Shown: positions 58,384 through 64,000 of the stretch, piece after piece | How the letters are laid out: each line of letters begins with the position of its first letter | Position numbering within the stretch: the first letter of the stretch is position 1 | Source: Protostelium mycophagum | Lineage: Eukaryota; Evosea; Variosea; Protosteliida; Protosteliaceae | DNA length: 64,000 nucleotides | Assembly: GCA_002081555.1 (NCBI GenBank) | Contig: MZNV01000033.1 | Location: forward strand, 1-64,000 | Reading direction: 5' to 3' | Program-made: the position numbers and the translations under genes | Notes under the pieces: model-generated | Databases searched by the model: none | What the model was told of the DNA's origin: nothing | Seen by the model: the letters and a program-made list of their open reading frames with translations, nothing else

Positions 58384-61300
58384 TTACTTCTTTCCTGCGG
58401 GCTTTCCTGATTGCTTGGGGGCTCCTCTCTTTTGAGGTCTCAGGGGCTCGTCATCATCAGAGTCGACATCTCCATACTGCCAGATTCCATTGTGCTGTTG
58501 TCTGGCTGTCTGCTCGTCGACCTTCAGCTTCTCCAAGAGGCTCTCAAATTGTCTTCCTCTGACCTATAAACCATCAATAAACTGCACTTGATAATATAAA
58601 CTTACTCTCTCAAGTCTGGCGAGACCAGCGCTGACGATAGCAGAGTTGACAAAGATGTCTTCTTCTGTCTCGTAGAGGGTGAGGAATAAAACGTCGTTGT
58701 CCTTGTACTCGACGTTAGCCTGGATAGCTCTGTCCAAAACGAGCTCTCTCAGGTAATCAGCAGAGTCCTCTCCAAAGTCTTGGTCGAGTGCGGGAGCACG
58801 GAGGAAAGCGAGCTGGGCAAGCTGAGCTTGGGCAGGGAGTGTGGCAAGAGGTACGTCCAATTTTGTGATTCTGGAGAAGGGTACTCTTTCTGTCTATAAA
58901 ACGTCAACAATTTTGTTGAGATAGAGAATACTCACGTTTCCATAGTCGATGTACTTGACTTCAGCCTCGTTACCGATGATCTTGACAACCTTGGCACGGT
59001 AGAACTTGTCGTCCTCTGTAAACTGAACACGGTAGACTGATCCTGGGGCGGGAGTGCCGACGGGTTCGGTGTTGTTCTCCAACTGCTTCATGAGCTCCTC
59101 GAGCTTCTGGGCGTCGGGGCCGACAATCTGTACGTAAAACTGGTTTCCGTTGAGGATCTCTGTGACGTGTACATCGACCATCTCTCTGGGCTTTCCTTGG
59201 TTCTCCTTCTCTCTCTCAGCTTCTCTGGCCTTTCTCTTGGCCTCTTCAGCCACTGGGTCGTAATCCTTCCACAAGTGCTTTCTGCCTCTCTTGGCTTGCT
59301 CTTCGGCATTTTGGTACTCTCTCATGTACTCGGATTCCTTGACGGCCATTCTGTTTGAGGTGGCGAGACCTTCCTCGAGCAACATTGTGCTGAGGTTGTA
59401 TCTTCCTATCCACAGGTTTCCGATGAAATTTCCTGCCTTATCTTGGTCTAATACTTCTATCTCTACCTACAATCACTTAGTTTCTTCTCTTGTTTCATCA
59501 TCACACTCACATCGCGTTGGAGGGCCTTGCTGGCTGTGAATCTCTGTGATTCTTCGGCGAATGGCTCTCCATCCTTGTTCTGTTCGCTGCTGGTTCTGGG
59601 TGTTCTGGCAGCTAATACTCGATCAATATGAGTCTATAAAGATGATGATCTTACCCGCGAGAATAAAGTTGACCATGCATCCCTCTCTTGGGATGTAAAT
59701 CTTCAATCTAGATCCTGAAAACACGTATTCTACAACTCCCTTTGTCTTTCCGCTTCTCTTCAATGAGGGGAGGAATTGCTTGGCCTTGGCCAAATCCTTC
59801 CTCTGTGAGAGATCGGCAATGTTCACGATGGGTGCCTTTGTGGGGTCAGCGTGAGCTCCCTTGTGTGCCTTCTTGGCTCTCTCTTCGGCAAATAAGAGGT
59901 ACTCGTAATCTCTAGATCTGTGCTCTCCAGACTTGTGTGGTTGTACTGTGGCAAGTCCGTGCTCGACGAGGTCAACGGCGATGTTGACCTTCTCCAGGTA
60001 TAAAGAGTAGTAAGCTCTCTCTGGTAGTGTCTCCTTTCCTCTCTGTTGTCCGGGTCTGGTGTAGTCGAATACGGCCTTGACCTTCTGGTCGATCAACTTC
60101 TTGCGGACGTACTCCTTTCCTTCCCAAGCCAAAGTGCGCTCAACGGCATCCTTTCTGTCCTCCTCGACATTCTCCTCGGCTTTGCTGGGCTGTGTGTTTC
60201 CGGCTCTGCACAATTCAATAGAAGCTCAGGAATATTGTTATAGGTTTACCTGGGGATTTTGACTGAAGAAAGGAAGATCTCTCTGGGCTGGTTGTTTTGG
60301 TCGGTGATGACCACAGCACCGGCGTTGATGACGCGTGTGACCTTTCCGTTGAATTCTCTACCGGTCTTGAGCTCCTTCTTCTTCTCTTCAGCAGAGAGTG
60401 GCTTGGGCTCTACAAATGTGCTCCATACTCTAAGCTTTCTCTTCTTTGCCTCACTACACGATCATCAGAAACGGATCATGAGATTACGAGATGACTCACG
60501 CTTCTGCGGCCTTCAATTTAGCGAGGAAAGCAGTGCGCTGTGCGCTCCACTCTACGAATTTGGCAAGACCAGTCTTCAGAAGCTCCTCACCGATGTTGAG
60601 TTCACCGGACACAAGAGATCCATAGAGAGTGTGTTTGTCGGCTCCCTCAACGATGACTTGGACGTCTCTGTTCAAGAGGTGGTGCTCTGAGAAGAACTTG
60701 GCCTCTCTGGCAAATGGCTGTGGCTCTCCATCAAGAGGGATGTTGGGTGCCTCAACTCCAGACAAAAGTAACTCAACAGAAGAGTAATCCTTAGGTAATG
60801 TGATTCTGAATCTTGATCCTGTGACAACGGATTCGACAACTCCAGCTTGAGGCTTGCCCTTAACACTGTCGAATAATGAGGTGGTGTTAACCTCCTTCTC
60901 TAAGGGTCTCTTGCTCTTCTCGGCTTCAGCCTTGTTGAAAACTCCTCTGGAGGCCTTCTCAGCCTGCTCAGTGGCGTTCACAAGCGCGGAGAGTTCACTA
61001 TAAAAGCTTTAGTTTTGATTTGATATGACGATCTGCTCACGGTCTCTCGCGGTTGACGGTGGGACGGAGTGTGGCCCAACCCTCTGATAATATCGATACA
61101 GCCACGTTCTCAGGTTGAGTTCCTGGTGCACCGTAGAAAACGGTAGCATAGATCTTGCCGGACTTGGGATCTCTTGTCTCGATGAGGTACGAGATCTGTT
61201 TGCCAACAAGCTTCTTTCTCAGATACTCTCTACTTTGGAAGGCGAATGGCTGTATTAATTTAAAACTAAGTTTGAAAAAGTGATTAACGTGATCAAAAGA

Positions 61301-61573
61301 GAGTAGAGTAATTACCTCATCCTCTCTAGCTGCCGCAGTCTTTGACTTTCTTCTGCCTAATCTTGGGGCGGAAATGTTTGTCAAAGTGAGTTCGACTTCC
61401 TGGGGGGGACCTTGGGCACCCTTCTCAAGATGAATCACGACGAGAGAATCACCAGAGGTGACAGCCTTGACTGTTCCACGGCCATTCTCTTTTGGTTTGG
61501 GGGGTGCCTTCTCCTTCTTTTGGGTCGCAGATTGAGCGACAGGTACGTTATCAGTAGATGTAGGCTCGGACAT
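58384..61573 (-). CDS. SND1: Tudor-SN, staphylococcal nuclease domain protein 1
   Basis: Multifunctional RNA-binding protein and nuclease involved in stress granules, mRNA turnover and splicing. ATG 61573 (MSEPTSTDNVPVAQ). There are four SN-like (OB-fold) domains: SN1 about 61480-61037 (GTVKAVTSGDSLVVIH, REYLRKKLVGKQISYLIET), SN2 about 60870-60500 (GVVESVVTGSRFRITLPKD, LSGVEAPNI), SN3 about 60370-59860 (GKVTRVINAGAVVI, KEYVRKKLIDQKVKAVF) and SN4 about 59740-59350 (GVVEYVFSGSRLKIYIPRE). Then the Tudor domain about 59060-58930 (VYRVQFTEDDKFYRAKVVKI, VKYIDYGN) sits within the fifth, split SN fold. The tail is GIWQYGDVDSDDDEPL, ending in a basic run at TAA 58384-58386. There are about nine exons. 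The order and the length of about 890-900 residues match SND1. Confidence 0.95.
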
Positions 61574-62158
61574 CTTCACTTATGTTCAGATCGTCTATAT
61601 TTTTTCAATTGTGATCAGAGAGGAGGATCAAAATGTGTTTAGGTGAAAAGCTTTAGAGGTAGGAGAGAGAAATCGATTGCATCAGCTTTATGAAACCGTA
61701 CCCAGATGTATTGAAAACAGACTTTGGACGTGAGCTGAAAGTGAATATCTCCAAACTGCGGTGACTTGGCAAACAATTGTTCACGAATCAATGCGAAAAA
61801 CGGACAACTATTCCGAATCTTTGACCTTTAATTCCGCAAAAAATTGGCTTTTGCACGGTAAGAGTCTGAACAAAACACATATTCTTTTTGTGCGTCGTGG
61901 TGGTCAATCTTTTTCGATCGTAATGAACATCTCCATTTTCGAGACCAGAGAGATGTTTGATCAATTTGATTGAGAGGATGCAATTCTCTGCTCGATTATT
62001 TTCTATTATTTTGGGCATCAACAACTTATTGTTCCTTTGTTCACTGTTTGGTGGCGAGTTGAACCATAAATACAGAGTGAAATGTCGCACACATCTTAGT
62101 TTTGTTAAAATTAAGATTAAGAAACAATGATCGATTTCTCGCACGATTTATGATTGTA
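61574..62158. other. Intergenic region upstream of SND1
   Basis: This stretch holds the SND1 promoter and the 3' end of the next minus-strand gene. Plus-strand ORFs of 70-76 codons occur, but they show no splice partners or recognisable motifs. Confidence 0.4.
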
Positions 62159-62919
62159 TTAAACTGGTTCGGGGGTTTCATCAACTTCGTTTCCGAGGTG
62201 CTGTTCTGCTTTTATGCCTGCCTGTACCAATGCAATTGAACTAACAAGTAAAGTTTCCACTGCGGCCATCACCGCACCAAATACACCCATGATGACCCCC
62301 GCAATGACGGGCGGGTATTTTGCTTTCTCGCCGTACACCGTAAACATGATGATCAAAAAGGACACCCAAAATAATACGAATAGAAGGGTTCCCCAGATGA
62401 GTGAAGACAAGATGTTCTTCAATATTCGCAGGATGATTTGCTGAGGAGTTCAGTAAATTCAGAGACTCACTCAAACAAGCTCACCCCCCAGGACCTCCCA
62501 GGTTCAGTGATGTCCATGTCTGCGGTACACTTGTACAACAGCTTGCTGTGATGAATCAGATCGGAAGTGCTCACAGATCATGCTCACCAGAACCCTGAAT
62601 TCGTTCTCAGCCCGGTGAGGCCTTTCACCCCTTTCCGAATTCGTGCGGAGCAGATGGCACCCACAACCAGCCAGTTGATGGTGGCACCGATAAAGAGAGT
62701 TCCCACTAAGGCGGCGATCAACTTTCCAGGGTCTTCAAAGACTCCCACGGCATCCTCATGCCGCCATTTGAGCCAAGAAAAAAGGAGGTTGAAACTGAAG
62801 TTGATCACGACGGTGACGAGACATTCTATGAGAATATAGAGGATCTGAGTTTTGGTGAGATGTTCGCTTGGTGGCACTCTTTGTTGAGTCATTTTGTGTC
62901 TGTGTCTCTGCAGAGACAT
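62159..62919 (-). CDS. Small four-helix membrane protein, unrecognised
   Basis: Three exons give about 210 residues. The start is ATG 62919 (MSLQRHRHKMTQQ) or ATG 62892 in frame. Exon 1 has two helices: LYILIECLVTVVINFSFNLL and ALVGTLFIGATINWLVVGAI, separated by an acidic loop. A short middle exon (about 62538-62484) reads KLLYKCTADMDITEPGRSWG. The last exon has ILSSLIWGTLLFVLFWVSFL and VIAGVIMGVFGAVMAAVETL, and ends EVDETPEPV at TAA 62159. The two halves look alike (a helix pair with a Lys/Tyr loop between), hinting at an internal duplication. No family is recognised. The gene is divergent from the coiled-coil gene at 63148. Confidence 0.65.
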
Positions 62920-63147
62920 AATACACACTGCTCAAATTACGGTAACATCCTCGTTAGATGCCGTGTACACTCGTGAAATAGGACAGCAATATTGGAGGGA
63001 TTTCCGTGTACAGAGAAAAGTGGGTTTTTGTTTTTCTACGCGGTGGAACAGTTTTTATGCGGTTCTTAACGAGAACTCTGAAATCATTGAATTGGTTTTT
63101 TTTTGGATGACAAGTTTCCGGAGAGAGTTTGACAACAATACATTGGG
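62920..63147. promoter_or_regulatory. Divergent promoter region
   Basis: These 228 bases separate the starts of the four-helix membrane protein gene and the coiled-coil gene. No specific motif is recognised. Confidence 0.35.
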
Positions 63148-64000
63148 ATGTCTGACGATGAGAATGAGGAGGAGCAGTGTCGGCTGGATGAATACACGGT
63201 TCAGTTTGGACGACAAGTCGCAGAAATGCAAGATCGATTATCTGTGCCTCTCGATCAAAGAACGAATCTTGCCAGGCGTGCAGCAAGATCTTATAGACGT
63301 GCGAAAAAGGCATCGATACAACTTGAAGAATATACAAATCATTCTGTAGAGGATAAAGAAGAAGATTGCCAAGAAGAGATTGAAGAAGAGGAAGGTGAGA
63401 GCACAAAAACACAAATACTCAGTTCATTCAAGTAGAGAGTGAAAACAAAGTCAGTGCTAGAAGGATGATGACCTCTTGGAAACGACTTTTAGATGAGGTG
63501 AGATCGTTGTCTCCTTTGGATCTGATTTGTACACAGGTCGCATTCATGATCGAAAACGGTTACAACAACATCTTTGACGAAATCAAAGAATTTATTGCTG
63601 AATTTGGCAAGAACAAGCGGTAAAGTTGGTCTGTCTTCTGTTGTTTTGACATCGAACAGAAGATTAGAGGCAACACTGGATGAGAAGTGGGTCGAGGAAG
63701 AGATTGAACGTGTCTTGCGACGTGGACAAAGACATTTGAACAGACTGAAACATGCACAAGGGAAGAATAACCAGAGGGCGGTAGCTACTAGTGCAGAAAA
63801 TCTAAACAAAGAATTGGAAAACTTGAAACAACTCTTTACACAGAGAAGTGCCGTTGCAACACCGGTGACACATTATGATCTATAATCATATGTGCCATTA
63901 ATCAGAACAGTTGTGGGATGATGTGGAACGTTTTCAGTCAGAGGCACAGAAACTACTTCAAAATACGCCCATGACGAATAAGAGCACAAAAAATCGAGTA
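63148..64000 (+). CDS. Coiled-coil protein, 5' part only (runs off the right edge)
   Basis: ATG 63148 opens MSDDENEEEQCRLDEYTVQ, an acidic N-terminus, then helical charged segments: LARRAARSYRRAKKASIQLE, a GAA/GAG-rich run (EEDCQEEIEEEEG), and SARRMMTSWKRLLDE after a roughly 40-base intron. Then follow VAFMIENGYNNIFDEIKEFI, RLEATLDEKWVEEEIERVLR, NLNKELENLKQLFTQR and, in the last visible exon (from about 63908), EQLWDDVERFQSEAQKLLQN. Heptad-like spacing suggests a long coiled coil. Five exons are visible, with introns of about 40-60 bases. The family is not recognised and the 3' end is missing. Confidence 0.65.

Noticed and set aside
61761-61973. Plus-strand ORF of 70 codons upstream of SND1
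   Set aside because: It lies in the SND1 promoter region and has no recognisable motif or splice site.
1-64000. tRNA genes, looked for by B-box-like GGTTCGA words
   Set aside because: The few matches (near 2112 and 52696) lack the rest of the box or fall in coding sequence, and no cloverleaf could be drawn.

Overview
The window is nuclear DNA of a free-living protist with compact, intron-rich genes. Introns are mostly 40-110 bases, with GTGAG/GTAAG donors and TAG/CAG acceptors, and TGA, TAA and TAG all act as stops. The gene set (eL8, SND1/Tudor-SN, LYAR, XPR1, KXD1, SLC35 transporters, an ASH-repeat protein of ciliary type, and a tyrosine-kinase-like receptor) fits an amoeboflagellate, most likely an amoebozoan of the protosteloid or Acanthamoeba kind. 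That placement is an inference from gene content and style, not from a marker gene.

Left part (0.6-25.5 kb): an unrecognised small gene on the minus strand; a long plus-strand ASH/hydin-like gene (2.8-9.8 kb); a drug/metabolite-superfamily transporter near SLC35F5; an SPX-EXS (XPR1-like) phosphate exporter on the minus strand; KXD1 (a BORC subunit) sharing a roughly 110-base divergent promoter with ribosomal protein eL8; a PDK1-like protein with a PH domain whose catalytic motifs are lost; an inositol polyphosphate kinase; LYAR; and a fatty-acid-hydroxylase/sterol-desaturase family enzyme.

Middle (25.7-54.2 kb): a single minus-strand gene of about 28.5 kb. The exon junctions I checked by hand keep one frame from a signal peptide at 54.2 kb well into the ectodomain. 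It encodes an estimated 8,700-8,900-residue type I receptor: leader, a block of GGA(I/V)/FxxN repeats, a huge Ser/Thr/Asn/Gly-rich beta-helix-type block, a second GGA(I/V)/FxxN block, one transmembrane helix, and a cytoplasmic kinase with the tyrosine-kinase-style catalytic loop HRDLAARN. This is the most striking object in the window.

Right part (54.5-64 kb): an unrecognised conserved gene on the same strand as the receptor, an SLC35A-type nucleotide-sugar transporter, SND1, a small multi-pass membrane protein, and the 5' part of a coiled-coil gene that runs off the edge.

Non-coding DNA holds small structured repeats: dispersed GCGGCA-AGCCGC palindromes in introns, a 26-base tandem array, a foldback element between two convergent genes, and a G-rich tract in the KXD1/eL8 promoter. 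I found no rRNA or tRNA gene, no CRISPR array and no autonomous transposon.
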